This document shows, piece by piece, positions 18,450 through 28,603 of a stretch of 64,000 nucleotides of DNA. The stretch lies in NCBI GenBank assembly GCA_963169665.1, contig CAUJET010000105.1, forward strand, positions 33,419 to 97,418. The letters are read 5' to 3'. The notes beneath the pieces are model-generated. The model made no database searches, was not told the DNA's origin, and saw nothing but the letters and a program-made list of their open reading frames with translations. Each line of letters starts with the position of its first letter. The first letter of the stretch is position 1. The DNA comes from Actinomycetota bacterium (GTDB taxonomy: Bacteria; Actinomycetota; Acidimicrobiia; Acidimicrobiales; Ilumatobacteraceae). A program made the translations under genes and the position numbers.

Positions 18450-18722
18450 ATGCGCGCCCTCGTCGAAGCCACGATCGAAGTCATCCGTCCCGCACTGCAG
18501 GCCGACGGTGGCGACATCGTTCTCCGCGACGTGGATCCCACCACCGGGGTGGTGTCGGTCACCCTGCTCGGTGCGTGCGGCAACTGTCCGGCCAGCACGC
18601 AGACGCTGAAGGCCGGGATCGAACGGATCATGAAGGACCGCGTCGCGGGCGTGACCGAGGTGGTCAACGTCGACGGCACCGACCGCACCGATCCAACGGA
18701 CGAAGTCGTCCACCGGGACTGA
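18450..18722 (+). CDS. NifU C-terminal domain (Nfu-type) iron-sulfur carrier
   Basis: 90 residues, a stand-alone Nfu domain: ALQADGGDIVLRDVD, then VVSVTLLGACGNCPAS with the CxxC pair that holds a bridging [4Fe-4S] cluster, then the helix TLKAGIERIMKDRV. It carries Fe-S clusters to apo-proteins in the cytoplasm. No Shine-Dalgarno precedes ATG 18450, and the start is chosen by domain length. A cysteine desulfurase is encoded at 30908 but in another context (mnmA). Identification is secure. Confidence 0.9.
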   Translation: MRALVEATIEVIRPALQADGGDIVLRDVDPTTGVVSVTLLGACGNCPASTQTLKAGIERIMKDRVAGVTEVVNVDGTDRTDPTDEVVHRD

Positions 18723-18729
18723 AGCCACC

Positions 18730-18735
18730 TAGCGT
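18730..18735 (+). promoter_or_regulatory. -10 box TAGCGT upstream of meaB
   Basis: TAGCGT starts 8 nt after the NifU-like stop and ends 47 nt before the meaB ATG. No start codon lies at the expected leaderless position, so a leader of about 40 nt without a Shine-Dalgarno is implied. Confidence 0.35.
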
Positions 18736-18782
18736 TCTCCCCGTCCGTCCTGCCCCTCCGGCCCCGATCGATTCGACCCAGC

Positions 18783-19745
18783 ATGAGCCGCCGCCACCGT
18801 CCCACCGCCGAACTGTTCGCCGACGCCCGCACGGGTGACCGCGCCGCGATCGCCCGCCTGCTCTCGCTCGTCGAGCGAGGTGGCGACGAAGCTCGCGAGA
18901 TCGGTCGCCTCGCCTCGCCGCTCGGTGGCACCGCGTACACGGTCGGCCTCACCGGCGCACCGGGAGCGGGCAAGAGCACGCTCACGAGCGCCACCATCGG
19001 GCACTTGCGCAAGCAGGACATCGAGGTCGCCGTGTTGGCGATCGACCCGTCGTCGCCGTTCACCGGTGGTGCGATCCTCGGTGACCGCGTGCGCATGCAG
19101 GACCATGCCACCGACCCCGGCGTCTTCATCCGGTCGATGGCCACCCGCGGCCACCTCGGCGGACTCTCGCTCGCCGCGCCCGAGGCCGTGCGCCTCCTGG
19201 ACGCGATCGGTCGCCGCTGGATCCTGGTGGAGACCGTCGGCGTGGGCCAGGTGGAGGTCGAGATCGCCGGCAAGGCCGACACCACGGTGGTCGTCGTCAA
19301 CCCCGGGTGGGGCGACAGCGTGCAGGCCAACAAGGCAGGCCTGATGGAGATCGCCGACGTGTTCGTGATCAACAAGGCCGACCGCAAGGGCGCCGACGAG
19401 ACCCGCCGCGACCTCGAGCAGATGCTCGACCTGAGCGACCTGCCCCACGACGCGTGGCGGCCGCCGATCGTGCCGGTGGTGGCCACCGAGGGCAAGGGCG
19501 TCGTCGACCTGTGGGACACGGTGTTGGCCCACCGGGAGCACATCACGACGTCTGGCGAACTCGACCGCCGCCGTGCGTTCCGACTGCGCGAGGAGCTGCG
19601 CGAGATCGTGGCGCGTCGCCTCGAGCAGAAGGCCCGCGAGATCGCCACCGGCGAGAAGTGGGACGACCTGCAGCAGCAGGTGCTCGAACGCCAGCTCGAC
19701 CCGTGGGGTGCCGCCGACGCGATGCTCGACGGCATCGGAGCCTGA
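18783..19745 (+). CDS. meaB: MeaB/ArgK family G-protein chaperone
   Basis: 320 residues. P-loop GAPGAGKSTLTS, the family signature AIDPSSPFTGGAILGDRVRM, the switch region ETVGVGQVEVEI and the base motif NKAD. This GTPase protects and reloads the B12-dependent methylmalonyl-CoA mutase (or a related mutase); no mutase gene is in the window. The neighbouring enoyl-CoA hydratase fits an acyl-CoA catabolism theme. The ATG has no obvious ribosome binding site. The C-terminal dimerisation helices (RREELREIVARRLEQKAREI-type) are complete. Confidence 0.92.
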   Translation: MSRRHRPTAELFADARTGDRAAIARLLSLVERGGDEAREIGRLASPLGGTAYTVGLTGAPGAGKSTLTSATIGHLRKQDIEVAVLAIDPSSPFTGGAILGDRVRMQDHATDPGVFIRSMATRGHLGGLSLAAPEAVRLLDAIGRRWILVETVGVGQVEVEIAGKADTTVVVVNPGWGDSVQANKAGLMEIADVFVINKADRKGADETRRDLEQMLDLSDLPHDAWRPPIVPVVATEGKGVVDLWDTVLAHREHITTSGELDRRRAFRLREELREIVARRLEQKAREIATGEKWDDLQQQVLERQLDPWGAADAMLDGIGA

Positions 19746-19752
19746 CCTCGCC

Positions 19753-19782
19753 CACACCGGGCACACCGGGCACACCGGGCAC
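19753..19782. repeat. 9-bp tandem repeat CACACCGGG x3
   Basis: Three exact 9-nt units (19753-19779) plus a partial fourth, between meaB and the promoter of the enoyl-CoA hydratase gene. Confidence 0.8.
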
Positions 19783-19815
19783 TCCGCGACCGGGATCGAC
19801 CGGGGTGGCGGCAGC

Positions 19816-19821
19816 TAGCGT
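19816..19821 (+). promoter_or_regulatory. -10 box TAGCGT for the enoyl-CoA hydratase gene
   Basis: TAGCGT, 7 nt, ATG at 19829: leaderless geometry. Confidence 0.5.
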
Positions 19822-19828
19822 CGGCCGC

Positions 19829-20602
19829 ATGGCCGAACTGGTGCTCCTCGAGCGACGCGACGACGGTGTCGCGGTCGTCACGCTCAACAACCCGAAGGTG
19901 AACGCACTCTCGCAGGAGGTGCTGGCAGATCTCCGCGAGGTGGTCGCCGAACTCGCGGCGGATCTCCCGGGTGCGGTGGTCGTCACCGGTGGTGAACGGA
20001 TCTTCGCCGCCGGCGCCGACATCTCCCAGTTCGGCGGACCTGCCGAGGCGCACCGCATCGGCATCGGGTTCCACTCCACGCTCGACGCACTCGCGGCGCT
20101 GCCCCGGTTCGTGATCGCCGCCGTCAGCGGCTACGCCCTCGGTGGGGGCTGCGAGTTGGCGATGGCGTGCGACTACCGCATCGCCGGCGAGAAGGCCGTG
20201 TTCGGCCAACCCGAGATCCTGCTCGGCATCATCCCCGGCGGCGGCGGCACCCAGCGCCTCCCCCGGCTCGTGGGCCCGAGCCGGGCCAAGGAGCTGATGA
20301 TCACCGGTCGCCAGGTCAAGGCCGCCGAGGCGCTGCGCATCGGACTCGCCGACGAGGTCGTCCCCAACGAGCAGCTCCACGAGCGGGCGCTGGCGCTCGC
20401 CGCCGAGGTCGCGACCGGCGCCCTCGTGGCGCAGGCCCTCACCAAGCAGGCGGTTGACCGAGGCCTCGGGCAGACCCTCGCCGAGGGCCTCATGCTCGAG
20501 CGCCACCTGTTCACCGAGGCGTTCACCACCGACGACAGCCGCATCGGCGTCGCCAGCTTCCTCGAGCACGGGCCTGGCAAGGCCGAGTTCACGGGGCGCT
20601 GA
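19829..20602 (+). CDS. Enoyl-CoA hydratase/isomerase family protein
   Basis: 257-residue crotonase-fold protein, probably hydrating trans-2-enoyl-CoA in fatty acid or branched-chain catabolism. Oxyanion-hole segments FAAGADISQF and SGYALGGGCELAMACD are typical, and the Glu pair of true hydratases is present (GGCELAMACDYRIA and FGQPEILLGIIPGGGGTQRLPR). So hydratase is more likely than isomerase. The start ATG follows a leaderless -10 box. The alpha/beta hydrolase gene begins 3 nt after its stop, so the two form an operon. Confidence 0.92.
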   Translation: MAELVLLERRDDGVAVVTLNNPKVNALSQEVLADLREVVAELAADLPGAVVVTGGERIFAAGADISQFGGPAEAHRIGIGFHSTLDALAALPRFVIAAVSGYALGGGCELAMACDYRIAGEKAVFGQPEILLGIIPGGGGTQRLPRLVGPSRAKELMITGRQVKAAEALRIGLADEVVPNEQLHERALALAAEVATGALVAQALTKQAVDRGLGQTLAEGLMLERHLFTEAFTTDDSRIGVASFLEHGPGKAEFTGR

Positions 20603-20604
20603 TC

Positions 20605-21480
20605 ATGGTCGGCCCCGAACGAACCAGCGTGGACATCACCAGCGCCGCCGGTGTGCGGCTGCACGTCGAGATCGACGGCCCCGCGGACGGACCGCCCGTC
20701 CTCGTGCTGCACGGCATCACGGGCTGCACCGCCACGTGGGACTGGCTCGTCCCGACGGTCGCCGCGACCCACCGCATGGTCCGCCTCGACTTCCGCGGCC
20801 ACGGCGACTCCGATCGCACGCCCGACGCCTACCACTCCGAGGGGTACGTCGCCGATGCCACCGCCGTCTGCGAGGCACTGTTCGACCGGCCCTGCACGGT
20901 GATCGGCCACTCGTTGGGCGGCGTCACCGCGCTGGGCCTCGCGCAGACACGACCCGATCTGGTCGAGGCCCTCGTGCTCGAGGACCCACCGATGGGCCGC
21001 AGCGCCGGGGCGCAGACGCTCGAGGGCAACACGCTGCTCGACGCGTTCCGCATGATGCGCCAGTCGGTGCCGGCGCTGCAGGCATCGGGCATCGACCTCG
21101 CCACGCTCACCGCGATGCTCGGCCAGACGCCGAGTGCCTCCGGGCCGACCTTCGGCGAGGCGCTGCACGACGACGCGGTCGCCGCGATGGCGTCGGCACT
21201 GCTGCGGCTCGACGCCACCGTGCTCGATCCGGTGATCGCGGGTGCCGTGATGACCTGGGTGTACGACGTCGATCGTCCGATCACCCAGCGCGGCGTGCTG
21301 GTGGCCGCCGACCCGACGTCACCCGATTGTGTGTGCCGGCCCGAGTTCATCGAGCGGGCGGTCGCCGCCGGCACCTCGCTCGAGGTGCGCACGCCCGCCG
21401 GGGCCGGTCACCTGATCCACGACAGCCGTGCCACGCGCGACCACGTGGGCGAGGCCGTACGGGACGTGCTCGGCGTCTGA
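20605..21480 (+). CDS. Alpha/beta hydrolase
   Basis: 291 residues. LHGITGCTATWDWLVP oxyanion region, DFRGHGDSDRTPD, nucleophile in IGHSLGGVTALG, and His in AGAGHLIHDSR complete an alpha/beta hydrolase triad; the acid is probably in the ADPTSPDCV segment. The cap region is short and helical. The substrate is unknown; candidates are esters or lactones released in the pathway of the upstream hydratase. The start lies 3 nt after the hydratase stop. Confidence 0.88.
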   Translation: MVGPERTSVDITSAAGVRLHVEIDGPADGPPVLVLHGITGCTATWDWLVPTVAATHRMVRLDFRGHGDSDRTPDAYHSEGYVADATAVCEALFDRPCTVIGHSLGGVTALGLAQTRPDLVEALVLEDPPMGRSAGAQTLEGNTLLDAFRMMRQSVPALQASGIDLATLTAMLGQTPSASGPTFGEALHDDAVAAMASALLRLDATVLDPVIAGAVMTWVYDVDRPITQRGVLVAADPTSPDCVCRPEFIERAVAAGTSLEVRTPAGAGHLIHDSRATRDHVGEAVRDVLGV

Positions 21481-21535
21481 ACGAGGGGTCTGAACCGGAC
21501 GGCGGTCGTGGTGACCCTCGCCCGTCCCGGTCCGA

Positions 21536-24016
21536 TCAGCCGGCCCAGGCGGCCTTGCCCGTCTCCACAGCGGAGATCAGCGCAGGATGGGTCGGGAGCA
21601 CGCGCACCGTGAACCCATAGGGACCGGCGGCGTGGACGCGGTAGGTGCACGAGTACAGGTCGCCACCGGACGGCGTCATCGAGATCGCCTCCGGTCGGCC
21701 CACGAACTCGCCGGTGGAGTCGATCGAGCCGTGCAGCAGTTGCACGTTCACGTCGCTCGCCTGCAGCCCGTTCAGATACACGTGGGCGCGTGCCGTGCGC
21801 TCGTCGCCTTCGTGCGCGGACCCGGTGTCACCGTCGACGCTGGTGACCCGGATGTTGTTCCAATTCGCGTTGATCGACTGCTTCCACGAGGCGAGGGAGC
21901 GGGCCTGGGCCCAGTCGCCGGCCGAGGTGGCGGCGGCGCTGGCGGCGGCCGGTTCGTACAACTCGGTGACGTAGTCGCGGACCATGCGTGCGGCCGTGAC
22001 GAACGGTCCGAGGGAGGTCCAGTTGTGCTTCATCGTGTCGACCCAGCCATGCGGCACGCCCGAGGTGTCACGGTTGTAGAACAGCGGCACGATCTCGCGC
22101 TCGAGCAGACCGAACAGACTGGTCGCCTCGCGCAGGTCGCGGCGAGACGTGTCGGGGTCGTCGTCGGCCGACGCGATGGCCCACCCGTTCTCGCCGTCGA
22201 AGCACTCGTCCCACCAACCGTCGAGGATGCTGCAGTTCAGCGCACCGTTCAGTGCGGCCTTCATGCCGCTGGTGCCGCAGGCCTCGAGCGGCCGGCGCGG
22301 GTTGTTCAGCCACACGTCGCAACCGTGGTACATCAAGCGCGCGACGGCCATGTCGTAGTCGGGGACGAACAGGAACCGGTGGCCGACGTCGAGATGGCGG
22401 GCGAACAGCTCGATCTCGCGGATCATGTCCTTGCCGGGCTGATCGGCCGGATGGGCCTTGCCGGCGAACACGAACTGCACGGGTCGATCGGCGCTCAGGA
22501 GCATCTCGCGCAGACGGTCGGGCTGCGACAGCAGCAGCGTCGCCCGCTTGTAGGTGGCGAAACGACGGGCGAAGCCGATCGTGAGTGCGTCGGGGTCGAG
22601 CAGCGCATCGCCGAGGCGGGACCGGACGAACTCGACGAGCTGGGCGCGGCCGACGCGGCGGGCAGCCCAGATCTCGGCGGCGGGCACCGACTCGACGCCC
22701 TTCCAGGATGCGGCATCCGCGCCGTCCCACACGCCGCCGACGGAGCTGCGCAGGATCGCGTCGATCGGGTCGCTGACCCAGGTGTGCGCGTGCACACCGT
22801 TGGTGATCGCACCGATCGGTACCTCGTCGACGGGGATGTCGGGCCACAGGCCACCGAACATCTCGCGGCTGACCTCCCCGTGGAGCTGGGCCACACCGTT
22901 CGAGCGGCCACCGAGCCGGAGTCCCATGACCGCCATGTTGAAGCGGGTGTCCTCGGGCTCGTCGGGACGGTGCCCGAGGCTCATGAGGGTGTCGAAGTCG
23001 GTGCCGCACGCGAGCGCGAACTGTCCGAAGTACCGCTCCATCACCGACCGCTCGAAGCGGTCGATGCCGGCCGGTACCGGGGTGTGGGTGGTGAAGACGC
23101 CGCCGGCGCGCACCGCCTCGACGGCCTCGGCGAAGCTGAGCGGGGTGCGCCCACCGGCGCCGGAGACGAGCTCGCGGATGCGCTCGAGCGACAAGAAGCC
23201 GGCGTGGCCCTCGTTGGTGTGGAACACCTCGGGTTCGAGGCCGAGCGCGCGCAGGACGCGCACGCCGCCGATGCCGAGGACGATCTCCTGGCGGAGTCGG
23301 TGCTCGGCGTCGCCGCCGTAGAGGCGATTGGTGATGCCGAACCCGTCGGGGCTGTTGCCGTCGACCGCGGTGTCGAGCAGGTACAGCTTGACGCGGCCGA
23401 CCTCCACCTCCCAGGCCCGCACCTTCACCGTGTCACCGGCGATGTCGACCTCCACCTGCACGCCCGTGTCGGCGAGTGCGAGACCGCTCGTGTCGAGACG
23501 CGGGAAGCGCTCCTCCTGGTAGCCGTCGGCGTTGAGCCGTTGGCGGAAGTATCCCTCGGCGTAGAGCAGGCCGATCGCGACGAGCGGCACACCGAGGTCG
23601 CTGGTGGCCTTCAGGTGGTCGCCGGCGAGGATGCCGAGGCCGCCGCTGTACTGCGGGAGCGTCTCGCTGATGCCGAACTCGGGCGAGAAGTACGCCACCA
23701 GGTGCAGCGGCGAGCCGGTGCGCCCCTGGAACCAGCGCGGCTCCTGGGTCGCTGCGTCGAGGCGGGCCTTGGCGGCGAGCGTGGCCTGGACGATCGAGTC
23801 GTCCGCGGCGAGGGCTGCCCAGCGCTCGGGTTCGATCGAGGCGAGCAGCCGCAGCGGGTCGTGGCCCGACGCCGCCCACTGGACGGGATCGAGCCGGTCG
23901 AACAGGTGCTTGGTCTCGCGGTCCCAGGTCCAGTGGAGGTTGGTGGCGACCTCACGCAGCGACTCGAGCGTCGGCGGGATCGCGGGCACGACGGTGAAAT
24001 GTCGGACGGCACGCAT
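21536..24016 (-). CDS. glgP: Alpha-glucan phosphorylase
   Basis: Releases glucose-1-phosphate from glycogen or maltodextrin; PLP enzyme of GT35. 826 residues from ATG 24016, the short actinobacterial-type phosphorylase beginning MRAVRHFTVVPAIPPTLESL. The PLP lysine is in GTSGMKAALNGALN, and NPRRPLEACG precedes it. Most of the catalytic domain is visible (SGGLGILAGDHLK, NEGHAGF, ITNGVHAHTW). The open frame runs far upstream, but ATG 24016 is fixed by a TACCCT box 8 nt before it. The downstream end converges with the hydrolase gene. Part of a glycogen gene cluster. Confidence 0.94.
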   Translation of the reverse strand: MRAVRHFTVVPAIPPTLESLREVATNLHWTWDRETKHLFDRLDPVQWAASGHDPLRLLASIEPERWAALAADDSIVQATLAAKARLDAATQEPRWFQGRTGSPLHLVAYFSPEFGISETLPQYSGGLGILAGDHLKATSDLGVPLVAIGLLYAEGYFRQRLNADGYQEERFPRLDTSGLALADTGVQVEVDIAGDTVKVRAWEVEVGRVKLYLLDTAVDGNSPDGFGITNRLYGGDAEHRLRQEIVLGIGGVRVLRALGLEPEVFHTNEGHAGFLSLERIRELVSGAGGRTPLSFAEAVEAVRAGGVFTTHTPVPAGIDRFERSVMERYFGQFALACGTDFDTLMSLGHRPDEPEDTRFNMAVMGLRLGGRSNGVAQLHGEVSREMFGGLWPDIPVDEVPIGAITNGVHAHTWVSDPIDAILRSSVGGVWDGADAASWKGVESVPAAEIWAARRVGRAQLVEFVRSRLGDALLDPDALTIGFARRFATYKRATLLLSQPDRLREMLLSADRPVQFVFAGKAHPADQPGKDMIREIELFARHLDVGHRFLFVPDYDMAVARLMYHGCDVWLNNPRRPLEACGTSGMKAALNGALNCSILDGWWDECFDGENGWAIASADDDPDTSRRDLREATSLFGLLEREIVPLFYNRDTSGVPHGWVDTMKHNWTSLGPFVTAARMVRDYVTELYEPAAASAAATSAGDWAQARSLASWKQSINANWNNIRVTSVDGDTGSAHEGDERTARAHVYLNGLQASDVNVQLLHGSIDSTGEFVGRPEAISMTPSGGDLYSCTYRVHAAGPYGFTVRVLPTHPALISAVETGKAAWAG

Positions 24017-24024
24017 GACCACCG

Positions 24025-24057
24025 AGGGTAGTGGAAATCGTCGTCTCCGGCCGTCAA
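24025..24057 (-). promoter_or_regulatory. glgP promoter: TACCCT -10, with TTGACG further upstream
   Basis: TACCCT (24030-24025) is 8 nt before the glgP ATG, implying a leaderless mRNA. TTGACG (24057-24052) lies 21 nt upstream of it, long for a -35. An inverted repeat GTCCAG/CTGGAC (24077-24082 and 24095-24100) sits just above and could be an operator. Confidence 0.45.
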
Positions 24058-24134
24058 GACCGTGTGAAGAGTGCGAGTCCAGTGTGCTGCCGGACTGGAC
24101 AGCCGCCACCGTGGTTCCAGCCGCCTGGCGGTGG

Positions 24135-24163
24135 ATCACGTCGCTGAGCAGGGGCGACGTGAT
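24135..24163 (-). terminator. Hairpin between the glycosyltransferase and glgP genes
   Basis: Perfect 10-bp inverted repeat ATCACGTCGC / GCGACGTGAT (24135-24144, 24154-24163) with a 9-nt loop and no T-tract. It is well placed to end the glycosyltransferase transcript. Confidence 0.45.
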
Positions 24164-24210
24164 CGGGAGGGTGGCGTGATCGTGGCGAGATGGGACCACG
24201 GCACGGGCGC

Positions 24211-24280
24211 GAGTGGAAAGGAGTGGAACAGAGCTGGAACAGCCGTGGAATCGACTGGAATCAGCGTGGAAGTGATGGAA
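24211..24280. repeat. Helically phased TGGAA array, 7 copies
   Basis: TGGAA begins at 24214, 24224, 24235, 24246, 24256, 24267 and 24276, i.e. steps of 10, 11, 11, 10, 11 and 9 nt, with unrelated bases between. It lies just after the glycosyltransferase stop (24289, minus strand). Confidence 0.8.
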
Positions 24281-24288
24281 CGACGCGG

Positions 24289-25449
24289 TCAGCGTCGCGC
24301 CGTCTCGTACACCTTGACGGTCGCCGCCGCGATCGCTGCCCACGTGTAGTGGTCTTCGATGAGCGTCGCAGCACGCGCCGTCATCGCCGCGGCGCCGGCA
24401 GGATCGGCCAGCACCTGCTCGATCCGGTCGGCGAGGTCGTGGTGGTTGCCGGGTTCGAACAGCAGCCCGGCATCGGTGCCGTCGACGATCTCGGCGAGGC
24501 CGCCTGTGCGCGCCACGATCGTGGGGGCGCCCGCGGCCATCCCTTCGAGGGCGACGATGCCGAAGGGTTCGTACAGCGACGGGATGATCACGCACCCGGC
24601 GCGTTGCAGGATCCGGCGCAGGTCGTCGTCGGGGACGAACCCGGCCAGGTCGACGATGTCGGTGACGCCTTCGACGTCGATCTGCGTCTGCAGTTCGGGC
24701 AGGTAGCTGCCGCGCCCGGCGATGATGCATCGCACGTCGGGCACCCGGCTGCGCAGCTCGGCGATCGCGCGCACGAGGACCTGGAAGCCCTTCTCGTATT
24801 GGACCCGTCCCCATGCGACGACGAGCGGCTCGCGCTCGCCGGTCGACGGCGGCAGCTTCCAGAGCGCCGGGTCGACACCGTTGGGCACGAGGTGCACCTT
24901 CTCCATCGGGAGTTCGAAGCCACCCACCACCTCGCGGACCATGAAGCGCGAGCAGGCGATCACCTCGCGGGCCTGGTACGTGAGCCACCACTCGACCGCG
25001 TTGATCGCCGCCGGCATGCCCATCGGGACGTGCCCGCCGTGCCGACCACGTTCGGTGGCGTGGATCGTGGCCACGAGCGGCAACCCCCAGAGCGTCTTCA
25101 GCGTGTCGCCGGCCCACGCCACCAGCCAGTCGTGGGCGTGGACGACGTCGGGGCGCCAGTCGTCGAGACGGGCGGCCATCCCGACCAGCTGGTGGTTCGC
25201 CGATGCCATGCGGGCCACGAGGTCGCCGTCGGGCAACCACGGGAGGTCGGCCGAGGCGCGCAACACGCGGACCCCGTCGACCACCTCGTCGTCGGCGACG
25301 TCGGGCGCACCCGGCTCCTGCCGCTGGAGGCTGATCACGACCACCTCGTGGCCGGCCCGGGCCATCGCCCTCGTCAGACCGTCGACGTGTGCGGCGATGC
25401 CACCGACGACGAACGGTGGGTACTCCCACGAGAGCATGAGCACGCGCAT
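24289..25449 (-). CDS. GT4 glycosyltransferase, glycogen synthase-like
   Basis: 386 residues from ATG 25449. N-terminal MRVLMLSWEYPPFVVGGIAA with the Gly-rich donor loop, DVVHAHDWLVAW, a PNGVDPALW motif and EPFGIVALEGMAAG with the GT4 E-x7-E pair. The size and the WEYPP start match the short actinobacterial GlgA/GlgM-type enzymes that make alpha-1,4-glucan or maltose-1-phosphate; other GT4 acceptors are possible. The start is fixed by TACGGT 7 nt upstream. It is divergent from glgB across a 155-bp gap carrying an 11-bp repeat array. Confidence 0.88.
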   Translation of the reverse strand: MRVLMLSWEYPPFVVGGIAAHVDGLTRAMARAGHEVVVISLQRQEPGAPDVADDEVVDGVRVLRASADLPWLPDGDLVARMASANHQLVGMAARLDDWRPDVVHAHDWLVAWAGDTLKTLWGLPLVATIHATERGRHGGHVPMGMPAAINAVEWWLTYQAREVIACSRFMVREVVGGFELPMEKVHLVPNGVDPALWKLPPSTGEREPLVVAWGRVQYEKGFQVLVRAIAELRSRVPDVRCIIAGRGSYLPELQTQIDVEGVTDIVDLAGFVPDDDLRRILQRAGCVIIPSLYEPFGIVALEGMAAGAPTIVARTGGLAEIVDGTDAGLLFEPGNHHDLADRIEQVLADPAGAAAMTARAATLIEDHYTWAAIAAATVKVYETARR

Positions 25450-25456
25450 TGCCGCG

Positions 25457-25462
25457 ACCGTA
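25457..25462 (-). promoter_or_regulatory. -10 box TACGGT for the GT4 glycosyltransferase
   Basis: TACGGT, 7 nt, ATG at 25449: leaderless geometry on the minus strand. Confidence 0.5.
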
Positions 25463-25485
25463 GTGCGGTGGGCCACCCGTGCCGC

Positions 25486-25551
25486 GCTCCCGGTCGGCTC
25501 CCGGTCGGCTCCAGGTCGGCTCCAGGTCGGCTCCCGGTCGGCTCCGGGATG
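25486..25551. repeat. 11-bp tandem array, GCTCC(C/A)GGTCG x5 plus a degenerate copy
   Basis: Five 11-nt units at 25486-25540 (two GCTCCCGGTCG, two GCTCCAGGTCG, one GCTCCCGGTCG), then GCTCCGGGATG. More degenerate units continue to about 25574. The array fills the gap between the two divergent glycogen promoters. Confidence 0.85.
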
Positions 25552-25592
25552 CCTCCCCGTCCGGCTCTCGGATGCGCGACCCGCGAATCACC

Positions 25593-25598
25593 TACGCT
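25593..25598 (+). promoter_or_regulatory. -10 box TACGCT for glgB
   Basis: TACGCT, 6 nt, GTG at 25605. The box sets the glgB start and implies a leaderless mRNA. Confidence 0.5.
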
Positions 25599-25604
25599 CG
25601 GGAT

Positions 25605-27461
<1,857 letters not shown>

Positions 27462-27525
27462 CGTCCACCGACAGGCCCGGACGCCGCACCACGCCCCGCA
27501 CGACCGACCAGACCGCGCCCGCGAC

Positions 27526-28272
27526 ATGACCGACCCCGCACACGCCCGCCCGTCCGCCGGTCCATCGGCTGCACGCCCGCCCCACCCGTGGCGCGATCCT
27601 GCGCTGCGGCCCGTCGTCGCTGCGAGCGTCACCCTCGGCGCGGCGGTGGGGGTGTTCGCGATCTCGTTCGGCGTCGGCTCGGTCAGCGCCGGCGCCTCGG
27701 TGCTGCAGACATGCGTCATGTCGCTGCTCGTGTTCACCGGCGCCTCGCAGCTGTCGGCGGTCAGCGTGATCGGGGCGGGCGGCACGACCGCCTCGGCGCT
27801 CGGTGGAGCGCTCGTGCTGGCGGCGCGCAACGGCGTCTACGCGCTCACCATGGGCAGACGCATCGAGGGACGGCTGCCCACCCGGCTCGTCGCCGCCCAG
27901 CTCACCATCGACGAGTCGACCGCGATGTCGGTCGCGCAGGACGACCCGATCGCGCAGCGGGCAGCGTTCTGGATCACGGGCCTGAGCGTGTACGTGTTCT
28001 GGAACACGGGCACGCTGATCGGGGCGCTCCTCGGCACGGCGATCGACCCGGTCACGTTCGGTCTCGACGCCGCGTTCCCCGCCGCATACGTCGCGATGGT
28101 GTGGCCGCAGCTCCGCTCGCCGCGCGGCCGGTGGGCGGCCCTGATCGGGTCGGTTCTGTGCCTCGCGCTCGTGCCGGTGCTCCCCGTCGGCGTGCCGATC
28201 CTGTGCGCGGCGCTCGCGGTGCTCGTCGGCATCCCGCCCGATCACAGCGCCACCCAGGGGATCACCCCGTGA
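27526..28272 (+). CDS. azlC: AzlC family amino acid exporter, large subunit
   Basis: 248 residues, about 6-8 TM helices. After a Pro/Ala-rich cytoplasmic start, GVFAISFGVGSVSAGAS and SLLVFTGASQLSAVSVIGAGG match the AzlC core, and AARNGVYALTMGRRI precedes the middle loop. AzlCD pairs export branched-chain amino acids or related compounds. Its stop overlaps the azlD GTG by 4 nt. It lies 64 nt after glgB with no hairpin seen, so read-through is possible. Confidence 0.9.
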   Translation: MTDPAHARPSAGPSAARPPHPWRDPALRPVVAASVTLGAAVGVFAISFGVGSVSAGASVLQTCVMSLLVFTGASQLSAVSVIGAGGTTASALGGALVLAARNGVYALTMGRRIEGRLPTRLVAAQLTIDESTAMSVAQDDPIAQRAAFWITGLSVYVFWNTGTLIGALLGTAIDPVTFGLDAAFPAAYVAMVWPQLRSPRGRWAALIGSVLCLALVPVLPVGVPILCAALAVLVGIPPDHSATQGITP

Positions 28273-28577
28273 CCTGGACGCTCGTGCTCGCGCTCGCTGC
28301 CGGCGCCTTCGCGTCCAAGGCCGTCGGCTTCTTCCTGCTCGCCGGGCGGCCGCTGCCGGCGGTGGTCGACCGGTGCCTCGCGCTGATCCCCGCCGCCGTG
28401 GTCGCCGCGCTGGTGGTGAAGGACACGTTCAGCTCGGGGCAGCACCTCGAGATCGATCCACGGGCGCTCGGTGTCGGCGTCGCCGTCGTGGCGGTGTGGC
28501 GGCGGGCGCCGTTCGTGCTCGTCGTGGTGCTCGCCGCCACCGTGACCGCCGTCGCCCGACAGGCGGGCTGGCGCTGA
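28269..28577 (+). CDS. azlD: AzlD family small subunit of amino acid exporter
   Basis: 102 residues, three to four TM helices (TWTLVLALAAGAFASKAVGF, ALIPAAVVAALVVKDTF, FVLVVVLAATVTAVAR). The GTG overlaps the azlC stop (GTGA), the standard coupling of this two-component exporter. Family assignment rests on hydrophobicity, size and pairing. Confidence 0.88.
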   Translation: MTWTLVLALAAGAFASKAVGFFLLAGRPLPAVVDRCLALIPAAVVAALVVKDTFSSGQHLEIDPRALGVGVAVVAVWRRAPFVLVVVLAATVTAVARQAGWR

Positions 28578-28603
28578 CCGGCCGGCGTTGACCGGGCAGC
28601 GGG

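Noticed and set aside
24017..25591. Extension of the glgP frame upstream to 25591, giving a 1351-codon gene
   Set aside because: The extra part runs antisense through the glycosyltransferase region and repeat arrays. The family start MRAVRHFTVVPAIPP at 24016 has its own -10 box 8 nt upstream.
25479..25604. Longer glgB start at 25479
   Set aside because: The added residues are the translated 11-bp repeat array (SAPGRLQVGS-like) and the start would lie upstream of the -10 box that fits GTG 25605.
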